A stretch of 64,000 nucleotides of DNA from Moritella sp. 24 (GTDB lineage: Bacteria > Pseudomonadota > Gammaproteobacteria > Enterobacterales > Moritellaceae): positions 2,675,505 to 2,739,504 of the forward strand of contig NZ_CP056123.1 in the NCBI RefSeq assembly GCF_018219155.1, given 5' to 3'. Below are positions 9,224 to 17,737 of this stretch, piece after piece. How positions within the stretch are numbered: position 1 is the first letter of the stretch; each line of letters starts with the position of its first letter. Under the pieces are notes generated by a model. It was not told the origin of the DNA. It made no database searches and saw only the letters and a list, made by a program, of their open reading frames with translations. A program made the translations under genes and the position numbers.

Positions 9224-11283
9224 TAACGCGCTTTAGCCTAAAAACACAACTGCTACTTGTTGCCAGCTTAATGTTATTACTGCCATGGGCTGGTTGCCAA
9301 AGTGTGAGCATCTTAGAAACGAGTTTACGTGAAAGTCACAGCAAATTACTTGATGTTCAACTCAATGCTGCCGCACAACAAATTGAACAAAAACTTAGCC
9401 AATCACATTATGCCAGCTTAAATACCAGTCAAGGTAACTATTACGCTCCACTCACTGATAGTAAAATGCTACTAGATGGATTCGATGGAGAAGAAAGTGA
9501 TTGGGAAAATATTGCAACACCTTGGTTTCAGCTCAACAATTATAACTATGATAATACAAATAATAGCTCGGGTAATGAAACCCTATTACGAACTGAAGAA
9601 CCAGCGCTGACAGCTGTTAAATTTAAGTTAGCGGCAAATAATAAACTACTCTATATCTTTATTCAGACCTCTGCATTAGAACCCCATTACTACAACCCCA
9701 TGCAACCACACCAAACTGCAGATCAGCTTAATATTCGCAGTATCAATAATACCGGTCTGATTTCACAATGGCAGATCAATCCGCAAGGTTCCGGTCGCGT
9801 AGAGATGCACAATATAAGCCAAGACATAAGACGAGATGCAGGCACTTGGTTATGGCGAGATGGTCACTATAATATTGAAATCGCCATACCGATTAATTTA
9901 GCGAATAACGCCATTGGTTTTGATCTCATCCTTAATGATCAAAAAGAAAATCAACATTTCAAATCAAAGCCAAGTACCACTTACGAACGTAGTTTAGTAC
10001 GTGAAAAATCCAATTTAAATCAGCAATTCACAGACTATATACAACCCGGTCTTAGCCTTTATTTACTGAACAGCCAATATTGGCTGATCGGACAGCTAAA
10101 TGCAGACCTCGATGATATTCAAGAAGATAAATCTTGGCTAAGCAATATGCTTTACAATAAATTATTTACTTCTAACGCATTACCTTATTGGCAAGAACCA
10201 ACAAATCTTGGCCGCTGGCTATCACCACAACAGCTGGAACAAACAACCTGGTATCAAGATTCTCCCATTAATAAACAACTACACAGTAAAACGATTACCG
10301 TGAATAGCCAACCCTATTACTTTGTGGCCGTCCAAGACTCAAGAAAAAGCCTGCTGTCTGCAAGTGAAGCGTTAAATCAATTACTGATTCTACTCTTTAC
10401 AATCATCGGAATCATTGTTTCAGCTTTATTCGCCTTTGCGTCGTTATTATCGTGGCGCATTGTTAAAATGAAGCAAAGCTATCGTGCTGCAATTGATAAT
10501 GACGGTAAGATAATTGCTGTACCAGAGGCCAGTACCCTACCAGATGAGTTAGGCGATCTATCCCGCGCAATGCAGCAACTCACGGTGAATCAGGGTAATT
10601 ACACCGATTATCTTGCTTCATTAGCAGATAAACTTTCCCATGAACTTAAAACTCCAATAGCCGTTATTCGCACCTCGTTAGAAAACTTAGAGTTATCAAA
10701 TTTAGATCCTGAAGCCAGTAAATACCTTACACGTGCGATGCAAGGAACAAATCGTTTAAGCCAAACACTAAATGCACTCAGTGAAGCGAACAAACTAGAG
10801 CAAAGTTTAGAATACGCTCAATTTCAAACCGTGCCATTTGAAGACATGTTAGAAGAACTAACCGAGGCCTATCGCCAAATTTATAATAGCCATCAGTTTA
10901 CACTCGCATATGAAAAAAACGTCGATTATACTATCAATCTAGCCCCCGAATTAATTGTGCAGCTCCTTGATAAATTAATCAGTAACGCTGTCGACTATTC
11001 CCCTACAAAAGATGCTATTTTGTTTAAATTAAGCAAACAAGGTAAACAATTACAACTCACAATTGAAAATCAAGGGCCGCACTTTAGTAGTCAAAATGTC
11101 ATGCAGCTATTTGATTCAATGGTATCAATACGTCAACAATCCGACACGCCCCACCTTGGTTTAGGGTTGCATATAGTGAAACTCATTAGTGATTTCCATC
11201 ATGCGAAAATAACAGCAAAGAACTTACCCGGTGATAAAGGGGTCATATTTGAACTATTATTACCAATAGAAAAGAGACAATGA
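9220..11283 (+). CDS. Sensor histidine kinase (PdsS-like)
   Basis: A 687-aa membrane histidine kinase that starts at GTG inside the regulator's stop codon. It has one N-terminal membrane helix (~residues 8-28), a ~350-residue periplasmic region, a second helix (~385-412), a HAMP-like linker, an H-box with His474 (DKLSHELKTPIAVIRTS), an N-box (LISNAVDYSP) and a G-box (LGLGLHIVKLISD). The periplasmic part carries a beta-rich block near residues 120-240 (FKLAANNKLLYIFIQTS) that may be a carbohydrate-binding-like sensor; this is inferred. The size and ...LLLPWAGCQ... start resemble the dedicated-sortase kinase. No sortase gene lies nearby. Confidence 0.88.
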   Translation: MITRFSLKTQLLLVASLMLLLPWAGCQSVSILETSLRESHSKLLDVQLNAAAQQIEQKLSQSHYASLNTSQGNYYAPLTDSKMLLDGFDGEESDWENIATPWFQLNNYNYDNTNNSSGNETLLRTEEPALTAVKFKLAANNKLLYIFIQTSALEPHYYNPMQPHQTADQLNIRSINNTGLISQWQINPQGSGRVEMHNISQDIRRDAGTWLWRDGHYNIEIAIPINLANNAIGFDLILNDQKENQHFKSKPSTTYERSLVREKSNLNQQFTDYIQPGLSLYLLNSQYWLIGQLNADLDDIQEDKSWLSNMLYNKLFTSNALPYWQEPTNLGRWLSPQQLEQTTWYQDSPINKQLHSKTITVNSQPYYFVAVQDSRKSLLSASEALNQLLILLFTIIGIIVSALFAFASLLSWRIVKMKQSYRAAIDNDGKIIAVPEASTLPDELGDLSRAMQQLTVNQGNYTDYLASLADKLSHELKTPIAVIRTSLENLELSNLDPEASKYLTRAMQGTNRLSQTLNALSEANKLEQSLEYAQFQTVPFEDMLEELTEAYRQIYNSHQFTLAYEKNVDYTINLAPELIVQLLDKLISNAVDYSPTKDAILFKLSKQGKQLQLTIENQGPHFSSQNVMQLFDSMVSIRQQSDTPHLGLGLHIVKLISDFHHAKITAKNLPGDKGVIFELLLPIEKRQ

Positions 11284-11332
11284 TGGTGACGTAACAACAT
11301 CCCCCTCACTCTCATCATCGAGGAGGAATGCT

Positions 11333-11998
11333 ATGCTAATACGCCCTATTGCAAAACGTAATGGTGTGACGGTTACGATCGTTGCAGTGCTGTTTATTTT
11401 CAGTAGTATCATCGCACTACTAACAACCTCCACGGATAACGGTTACTACCTCTACTTCCCCCTGTTAGCAGGCTCGCTTATTATTGGCATTTGTTTACTC
11501 ATCATTGGTATCGTTAAAATCAATGACATGTATTACCGGTTTTCACTGACTAAAGAAGGACTGCATTATTTCACTTCGCGAGGGGGTTTTACTATCCTCT
11601 GGCAAGATATTCAACGCATCGATATCCCCAAGATAAATGATGGCTTAGCGTTAAAAGAATTACCTTATATCGGTATTCGACTTAATCAACGGGAGCATCT
11701 TATTAATAGCGCATCATTGCCCACTTTATCGCATATGCTGCTAGAACAAAGAGCCCTTATTATGCTCACAGATCCAAACTCAAGCCTCTACGGTAATGCC
11801 GATAACATGCTCTATCCTGATATAAAAGTAACCCATAAATATCAAGGATTACAGGCCATGTTTATCAACCGAATGCAGTATCTTCACAATACGCTTGGCT
11901 ATGATATTTACTTTCCCAACGACGATCTTGACCGCCCTCCTGCAGAATTTGTTCAACTATTACGCGAGTTTAAAACAGATTGTTCTAGATCATTATAA
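11333..11998 (+). CDS. DUF2982 family membrane protein
   Basis: A 221-aa protein with two N-terminal membrane helices and a cytoplasmic domain. I recognise DUF2982 from ILWQDIQRIDIPK, LKELPYIGIRLNQ and MFINRMQYLHNTLGYDIYFP. The family is found in Vibrio, Shewanella and relatives, and its function is unknown to me. It has a textbook AGGAGG ribosome binding site and follows the kinase gene by 49 bp, so it likely belongs to the same operon and may modulate or accompany the two-component system. Confidence 0.8.
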   Translation: MLIRPIAKRNGVTVTIVAVLFIFSSIIALLTTSTDNGYYLYFPLLAGSLIIGICLLIIGIVKINDMYYRFSLTKEGLHYFTSRGGFTILWQDIQRIDIPKINDGLALKELPYIGIRLNQREHLINSASLPTLSHMLLEQRALIMLTDPNSSLYGNADNMLYPDIKVTHKYQGLQAMFINRMQYLHNTLGYDIYFPNDDLDRPPAEFVQLLREFKTDCSRSL

Positions 11999-12046
11999 AT
12001 AGTAATAATTATCAATTAGAGTTGCATTAAACATTTTTATATGGAT

Positions 12047-12065
12047 AATACGAACTATTCTCATT
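12047..12065. promoter_or_regulatory. Fur-like box upstream of the FTR1 locus
   Basis: The 19-mer AATACGAACTATTCTCATT matches the Fur-type palindrome well in its right half (ATTCTCA against ATTATCA) and weakly in its left half. It is 40 bp upstream of the GTG start of the first gene of the locus. A second, better box precedes the last gene, which raises the credibility of both. Confidence 0.45.
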
Positions 12066-12104
12066 AAGACATAGTCTATTATAATAAAATAAAAAGGATT
12101 TGCT

Positions 12105-14126
12105 GTGAAAAAATCTGCCCTCTGCTTCGCTATCTCTTCTGCGTTACTTTCTGCTGCATTTACAACTCAAGCTGCAAACGTAAAAGTTCTTGATAAAACA
12201 CTTTCTCCTGCTGCAAACTTTCTTGCATACACAGAATTTGAATTATCAGGCGAACCTCTTGCTGAATCTCTAGGTCTAGACCTTGACGTTTTAGACCCAA
12301 ACCAAGTAGACCAACCAACTGCATTCGATTATGCAGCAGGTATTGAAAGCTACGAGTACTCAGAAGAAGCGATGTACGCGTTAAACTACCAGTCTACTAT
12401 GGGTCCACACCTAGTAAACGGTCCAGTTAACCAAGCGCGCGGCGGTTCTCTTGCTGACTTAGGTAAACGTTTCATCTCTCTTGCGGGTGCTGTAGGCTTC
12501 CCAAGTGAAGAGATTCCACTAAACATGTACCCTATCTCTGTACCATACGTATCAGGTAACCCTGAGTTCGTAGGTAAAGTAGATACTACTAAAGTGAATG
12601 GCGAAGCGTTAGAAGTATTATCTGCAACAGGTAAAGCAGCAGTTCACAACACAGTGATTCCAGCTTACTTCCGTGACTACAAAACACTAGCATGGGACAG
12701 CGCAAGTTTCGATAAAGCATTAAACCCAGGCGCAATCGGCAGCATCTTCCTTAAAGAAGTTATGTGGTCACAAGATTTCCTAGGTGGCATGCACGTTACA
12801 ACAACAGATGAAGAAGTTGAAGCCACATCAAGCACTATGGATCAAAATGGCGTACACAGTCTTGGTGTATCTGCTGCCGATGGTTTCAACGGTATGATCT
12901 TAACTGAAATGTCACTAGACAAACTACTTATCCTGCAACAGCAACTTGGCTTTGACGGTAAGAACCTAGGTGTTAAGTTCGGTCCTGACTACGATGCATC
13001 TAAAAACCCAATCTGGTTTGCACACAAAGTAGCAGTGAAAGAAACACAGAAAAACAACGTAAATAACATCGGCAAACTATCTGTAACTGATGGTTCATCA
13101 TCACTACGTGATACGTGGATGCTATTATGGCCAGTAAGTGAATTCTATGCATTCACTGATCAACGTACTGCGAACACTGCACAAAACCCAGCGTTTAAAG
13201 CTGTATTTGACGGCAAACCATTTGCTGCTGCACCAAAACAAAACATCGATAACAAAACAAGTAACAATATCATTGCTGACGATGCATTCTCTGTTGCAAG
13301 CAACGTTGCTAACCTATCGTTCCAAAACTTAGCAAACCTACATTTCAACAAGAAAGCAGGTACTTTTGTTACTAAGTTCGACGGTAAGCAAAACGCACAA
13401 GTTGATACATTTGACGCTGCATACAGCATCGTAGCACTATCAATTTACCAACGTTCACAAGATGCACTACCTGTTGGTTATGCTGCGGCAGACGGCGGTG
13501 ATGTTGACCTAGCTACTCCTCAAGGTAAACAAGCACTTGGTCTAATCAAAGCACAAGCAGATTACATCGTTAATACGTTAGTAGCTAAAAACGGCCTAGT
13601 ATACGATGGCGCGACGATTGGTAAATCAGTAGATAAAAACCAATCACTTGACGCACAGTTTGCTGCTATTCGTGGTTTAGTTTCTGCTTACCTTGCAACT
13701 CAAGATGATTCTTACAAGCAAGCGGCACGTTCTATCTTCCTAGCTGTAGAGAAAAACATGTTCGATGCTAAATTAGGTACTTGGGCACAAACCCCAGGTA
13801 AAGCAACAATTCACACACCGTTAACTGCTGCAGCAATTTCTGGTGGTTTACGTGAAACAATGCTTCACCTAGCTAACGAAGAAGGCGAACACGTACCAGC
13901 GCTAGAACTACAACACTTAACAGAGCGTTACACAGCTTGGTTCAAGAAAGTAGTTAACGGTGGCCAACAGTTATCAGAATGGGTTGGTGATTCAGGTGAA
14001 AACTTACTGAAAAACAGCTCAACTACCGATTCAGATAATGATGGTGTACAACAAGTAACAGCGGCTGGCGGTAAATACGGTACAGCACAAACAATGGCAG
14101 CAAAAGTGTCGGTTAGTGCAAACTAG
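12105..14126 (+). CDS. Large secreted protein of unknown function (673 aa)
   Basis: I do not recognise this protein. It has a clear signal peptide cleaved after TQA (~residue 23). The mature ~650 residues have an N-terminal half with DPNQVDQPTAFDYAAG and VNQARGGSLADLGKR, and an alanine-rich helical C-terminal half (~430-620) that could form an alpha/alpha barrel (QFAAIRGLVSAYLATQDDSY). Unlike its neighbours it uses almost only the preferred codons (GGT, CGT, AAC, CTA, GTA), suggesting very high expression. It starts at GTG after an AAAAGGA ribosome binding site, has a Fur-like box upstream, and heads the FTR1/cytochrome locus. A role in iron or copper handling, or in glycan binding, is only inference. 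Confidence 0.8.
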   Translation: MKKSALCFAISSALLSAAFTTQAANVKVLDKTLSPAANFLAYTEFELSGEPLAESLGLDLDVLDPNQVDQPTAFDYAAGIESYEYSEEAMYALNYQSTMGPHLVNGPVNQARGGSLADLGKRFISLAGAVGFPSEEIPLNMYPISVPYVSGNPEFVGKVDTTKVNGEALEVLSATGKAAVHNTVIPAYFRDYKTLAWDSASFDKALNPGAIGSIFLKEVMWSQDFLGGMHVTTTDEEVEATSSTMDQNGVHSLGVSAADGFNGMILTEMSLDKLLILQQQLGFDGKNLGVKFGPDYDASKNPIWFAHKVAVKETQKNNVNNIGKLSVTDGSSSLRDTWMLLWPVSEFYAFTDQRTANTAQNPAFKAVFDGKPFAAAPKQNIDNKTSNNIIADDAFSVASNVANLSFQNLANLHFNKKAGTFVTKFDGKQNAQVDTFDAAYSIVALSIYQRSQDALPVGYAAADGGDVDLATPQGKQALGLIKAQADYIVNTLVAKNGLVYDGATIGKSVDKNQSLDAQFAAIRGLVSAYLATQDDSYKQAARSIFLAVEKNMFDAKLGTWAQTPGKATIHTPLTAAAISGGLRETMLHLANEEGEHVPALELQHLTERYTAWFKKVVNGGQQLSEWVGDSGENLLKNSSTTDSDNDGVQQVTAAGGKYGTAQTMAAKVSVSAN

Positions 14127-14156
14127 TCTCACCCTTTTGGCAATAGATAGCCATCT

Positions 14157-14203
14157 CGTAACACTTAGTTAATCTCGATGTATTAATTAATGAAAGTGTT
14201 ACG
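14157..14203. repeat. Inverted repeat CGTAACACTT / AAGTGTTACG
   Basis: Two perfect 10-bp arms flank 27 bp of AT-rich sequence just upstream of the terminator that follows the 673-aa gene. It could stabilise the mRNA 3' end or be an operator for the next genes. Confidence 0.5.
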
Positions 14204-14220
14204 AAATTAAAATAAAAGTT

Positions 14221-14262
14221 GCAAAAAAGGGATGAGATTTTACTCAGCCCTTTTTGCGTTTT
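14221..14262 (+). terminator. Terminator after the 673-aa secreted-protein gene
   Basis: GCAAAAAAGGG pairs with CCCTTTTTGC around an AT-rich loop, followed by GTTTTC. It probably gives partial termination, separating the highly expressed first gene from the following FTR1 genes. Confidence 0.7.
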
Positions 14263-14291
14263 CATTCCGTCGATATGAATAAGGTTTTATC

Positions 14292-14774
14292 ATGTCAGTT
14301 CAAGTTGCAACCCCAACCGGTGATAACATCTGGTCACGTTTACAGAATCATTTTAAACGTCTCGCTTTTCATCATAAAAAAGCCGAAGCTATATTATATG
14401 TGATGTTCCTGTCAGGACTTTTACTGTGGCCATTTATTACTATTCCATGGCAAATAGAGCGCACCGTATTACTGATGCACATGCTTGCTGGTATTAGTAT
14501 ATTTCCTGTTTTCGTGGGTAGTTTCTGGCTGTCGCATCGTAACCTTATTCAAAACAGTAAAAAGAAATTCTTGCGCCAAACCGGTACCATTATAGAATAC
14601 TTACTCGTTGCCTGTACCCTTACGGGTGTTTACCTTACTTTTTGGGGAAACACAGGTAATAACTTCAGTATTTTAATGCAAGATATTCATTTTTACAGCT
14701 CGTGGCTACTTGCCCCTCTCGTTCTTCGTCATGCATGGCGCTGGACAGTGATCAAATTTTTTAGGAAGTCTTAA
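14292..14774 (+). CDS. Four-helix membrane protein, cytochrome b561-like
   Basis: A 160-aa integral membrane protein with four predicted helices (~34-52, 66-88, 105-125, 135-155). Histidines sit inside helices two (LLMHMLAG) and four (QDIHFYSSWLL, VLRHAWRW), the arrangement expected for b-heme ligation in small b561/DUF4405-type cytochromes. It ends 1 bp before the FTR1 gene, so the two are one translational unit. I infer that it passes electrons across the membrane for iron redox chemistry; heme binding is not proven by sequence alone. Confidence 0.72.
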   Translation: MSVQVATPTGDNIWSRLQNHFKRLAFHHKKAEAILYVMFLSGLLLWPFITIPWQIERTVLLMHMLAGISIFPVFVGSFWLSHRNLIQNSKKKFLRQTGTIIEYLLVACTLTGVYLTFWGNTGNNFSILMQDIHFYSSWLLAPLVLRHAWRWTVIKFFRKS

Positions 14775-14775
14775 T

Positions 14776-15612
14776 ATGTTTGCCAGTTTTTTAATTACCT
14801 TTCGTGAAGGACTTGAAGCCTTCCTACTTGTTGGCATTATACTTTCTTACCTTGCCAAGCTTGGTGAATCAAAACACAACAAACTCATCTACATTGGTGT
14901 AGCCCTGGGCTTAGTGGCTTCATTAATTGTCGCTTTCATTTTTCAGTTTGTAGTCGACCAATTTGATTCTCATGAATACCGTAACTTATTAATGGCGGGT
15001 ATCTTAGGCTTTGCGACCTTGGTGCTGACTTATATGGCGATTTGGATGCAACGCCAAGCGAAAAGCCAAGTATCAAACATGCAGAACAACATCCGTGAAA
15101 TATTAACCACAGGCAACGTTTTTGGCTTAATCTTTTTAGCCTTCCTTGCGGTTATGCGCGAAGGATTTGAAACCGTATTATTCTTCTCTGCCTTAATGTA
15201 CTCAGGACAAGGTGACTTTTCACTACAGGATGGTTTGATTGGTGCTGGTGCAGGTCTTATTGCATCACTTGTACTCGTTATCGTACTAATGCGCGGCACA
15301 CGTAAAGTACCGCTACAAGCATTCTTTAAGTGGACAAGCTTGTTAATTATCATTATTGCCGCAGGTCTATTATCATCTGCGAGTAACATGTTACAAAGTG
15401 CAGACATACTACCAGTATTCCAAACAGCCGTATTTGATATCAGCCATATCCTTGATGACCAAGGTGTATTCGGCACTTTCTTACGTGCTTTATTTGGTTA
15501 TAATTCATCACCAAATTTATTACCACTTGTGGTTTGGTTCGTTTATTTAGCAATATTCTCTGTACTTTGGCATCGTGGATATCAAGTACCAGCTAAAACA
15601 GCCGAAGCTTAA
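14776..15612 (+). CDS. FTR1 family high-affinity iron permease
   Basis: A 278-aa, seven-helix membrane protein of the FTR1/EfeU family that imports iron coupled to ferrous oxidation. Both REXXE motifs are present: REGLE at residues 10-14 and REGFE at 128-132; these bind ferric iron in the yeast and bacterial homologues. The gene follows the b561-like gene immediately. There is no EfeO or EfeB partner nearby; the redox partners here would instead be the b561-like protein and the multiheme cytochrome of the same locus. Family assignment is secure, the electron path is inference. Confidence 0.92.
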   Translation: MFASFLITFREGLEAFLLVGIILSYLAKLGESKHNKLIYIGVALGLVASLIVAFIFQFVVDQFDSHEYRNLLMAGILGFATLVLTYMAIWMQRQAKSQVSNMQNNIREILTTGNVFGLIFLAFLAVMREGFETVLFFSALMYSGQGDFSLQDGLIGAGAGLIASLVLVIVLMRGTRKVPLQAFFKWTSLLIIIIAAGLLSSASNMLQSADILPVFQTAVFDISHILDDQGVFGTFLRALFGYNSSPNLLPLVVWFVYLAIFSVLWHRGYQVPAKTAEA

Positions 15613-15696
15613 CTTAAAAATAAAAGAGTGTCGGATCTGAATAGTACTAACCTAGTTAGATCCCGCATATGAAAAATATTAATCATTGAGTAGATA

Positions 15697-17139
15697 ATGT
15701 CGAAACAAATTGTAATTTTAGGCGCAGGTCCTGCTGGACTAATGGCCGCATGGGAATTTAATCAAGCCGGTTACCAAGTAACTATCCTAGAACGTGAAGA
15801 GTTTGTTGGTGGCATGTGCGCAACGCAAACTTTCCAAGGTGAAAAAGGTGAGTACCGCTTTGATTACGGTGGTCATCGCTTTATTACTAAAAACCCGAAA
15901 TTATTACAGTTTATCGATGAATTAATGACTGATGATCTGCTCTATGCAGAACGTACTAGTGTGATCCGTTTTAAAGGGCGTACCTACAACTATCCACTTG
16001 CGATTGGTAATTTATTACGTAATGCACCGCTCAGTTTATTAGCTGGCGCAGCTGTCGATTTGGTATTCAAACTACCCTTCCAAAAACGCCCAAGTGAGCA
16101 AAGTACCAGTAACTTTGCAGAATGGATTGAAACACGTTTTGGTACAACCTTATACAAAAATTTCTTCGAAGGCTATACAGGTAAACTTTGGGGGATCGAC
16201 CCACGTCAACTATCTGCTGATTGGGCATCGCAACGCATCAGCTTATTAGATCTAAAAGATGTGGCACGACGCTTAATTCCAACTCGCGGTGCAACACCAC
16301 GTACCTATGCGAAGAAATATCGTTACCCTAAGCTCGGCTTTGGCCAGATGTACACCAAACTTGCTGAAAAACTGCAAGCGCAAGGTGTAACGATTGTGCA
16401 AGGCGCCAACATTACTGCGTTGCAACGTAGTGAACACAACATTGATGCCGTCACCTATGAACTTAATGGAGAAACGCTGTCAATTAAATGTGATCACGTC
16501 GTCGGTACGATTCCTTTACCTGTTGTTTGTACATTAACAGGCTTCGATTCAGGTCTAACTTACCGTTCTCTTCGTTTCTTCAACATGCCAATGGCGACCG
16601 AAAACGTATCGCAGAACACGTGGCAATACCTGTCTGATCCCGAATTACTTGGTACTCGCTTGCAAGAGCCTCGCCGTCGTTCACCATTCATGGCACCAAA
16701 AGGTCAAACATCAGTCATGATCGAGATCCCGTGCGACAAGGGCGATGACGTCTGGAACATGGATAACAACAAACTATTAAAACGCGTAAAAGAAGATCTA
16801 AACCATCTTGATGTGCCAGATGTAAGTACGGGTGAATTCTTTACCACATATACCGAATACGCTTATCCGATGATGGACGTAAGCTATAACGCTAAACGTG
16901 AACGTGCAATCACTCATCTTAACCAATTTGACAACTTAGTGATGACAGGTCGCCAAGGTACTTTCCGTTACATCTTTACTGATACTGCGATGGAAATGGG
17001 CTTGATGGCGGCAGAAGGGATTATTAAGGGTGAAGATAACCGCCGCCAGATCTTCGATCACCGTAACGAAAAAACAGTGATTGAAGTACAAAGCATTATG
17101 GATGATAAAAAAACACCAGAGGGAAAAAATGTCGCTTAA
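15697..17139 (+). CDS. FAD-dependent amine-oxidase-like oxidoreductase
   Basis: A 480-aa flavoprotein with an N-terminal dinucleotide-binding GAGPAGLMAAWEF motif (residues ~8-20) and the second conserved block YGGHRFITKNPKL. The region FFEGYTGKLWGIDPRQLSAD is typical of the UDP-galactopyranose mutase/protoporphyrinogen oxidase-like branch often found near glycosyltransferases. No signal peptide is visible, so it is cytoplasmic. It overlaps the next gene by 11 bp. The neighbour two genes on is a GT-C-like protein, so it may act on a lipid-linked sugar; a redox role tied to FTR1 is the alternative. Confidence 0.82.
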   Translation: MSKQIVILGAGPAGLMAAWEFNQAGYQVTILEREEFVGGMCATQTFQGEKGEYRFDYGGHRFITKNPKLLQFIDELMTDDLLYAERTSVIRFKGRTYNYPLAIGNLLRNAPLSLLAGAAVDLVFKLPFQKRPSEQSTSNFAEWIETRFGTTLYKNFFEGYTGKLWGIDPRQLSADWASQRISLLDLKDVARRLIPTRGATPRTYAKKYRYPKLGFGQMYTKLAEKLQAQGVTIVQGANITALQRSEHNIDAVTYELNGETLSIKCDHVVGTIPLPVVCTLTGFDSGLTYRSLRFFNMPMATENVSQNTWQYLSDPELLGTRLQEPRRRSPFMAPKGQTSVMIEIPCDKGDDVWNMDNNKLLKRVKEDLNHLDVPDVSTGEFFTTYTEYAYPMMDVSYNAKRERAITHLNQFDNLVMTGRQGTFRYIFTDTAMEMGLMAAEGIIKGEDNRRQIFDHRNEKTVIEVQSIMDDKKTPEGKNVA

Positions 17140-17737
17140 ACAACTAACCAGAACCAATCTAACCGCATTTATCTTAAGCTTTTTTGTCTTGTTATTTAGT
17201 GCGCAAAGTTTTGCTTATTCTTATGCCGCGGCGGGTAAAGAGCCATTAATTGAGGGTCGAGAAGCCTTATTAAAAGCCTTATCGGCAAATGATTATAGTG
17301 CTGTACAAACTGCCTATGATTCGATGCAGAAAGAGTTCGTTTATTTTAACGAGCACCATGGGCTTGCTGTCGATGAACAAATGCAAACAGCAATCACCAA
17401 CAAAGACCAACAAGGTGTCGCCACCGCACTCATCACCACGATAAAAGCAGAAGTAATGCGTCGTCTTGAAGGTGCAGAACAAAACATCAATGACTATCAA
17501 GTGGCGAAAGTATTAGTAGTCAAAAGTAAATTGTTTATTGATTTACTTGCCGCAGATCTAACGGCTGACAATCGTAAAAAGGCTGATACCGCTATTCGAG
17601 GCGCACTTGCGTCTATCGGTAATCCTGGTGTATTTGGTGTAGGTCAAAAGCCAGCAGACGTAACACGCTTTATTGCATTCCGCACCGATTTACAAACTGC
17701 ATTACAATTTATATTGCCAGATGCGCCAACTCAGTAA
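17129..17737 (+). CDS. Periplasmic helical protein of unknown function
   Basis: A 202-aa protein with a signal peptide cleaved after SFA (~residue 28), then an almost wholly alpha-helical mature part with EGREALLKALSANDYSAVQT, FNEHHGL and EVMRRLEGAEQ. I do not recognise a family. ATG at 17129 was chosen: it has a GAGGG ribosome binding site and directly precedes the signal peptide, and it overlaps the 3' end of the oxidoreductase gene. Its gene also overlaps the next gene by 17 bp, so the three are a coupled set. The size and helicity resemble periplasmic accessory domains attached to some FTR1 proteins, which is inference. Confidence 0.75.
   Translation: MSLKQLTRTNLTAFILSFFVLLFSAQSFAYSYAAAGKEPLIEGREALLKALSANDYSAVQTAYDSMQKEFVYFNEHHGLAVDEQMQTAITNKDQQGVATALITTIKAEVMRRLEGAEQNINDYQVAKVLVVKSKLFIDLLAADLTADNRKKADTAIRGALASIGNPGVFGVGQKPADVTRFIAFRTDLQTALQFILPDAPTQ

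Noticed and set aside
8519-11283. Classing the two-component pair as a complete sortase system
   Set aside because: No sortase, OmpA-like or sortase-target gene is in the window, so only resemblance of the regulators can be stated.
15640-15690. GGATCT ... AGATCC hairpin before the FAD oxidoreductase gene
   Set aside because: Only a 6-bp stem with a long loop and no T-run; too weak to call a terminator or operator.
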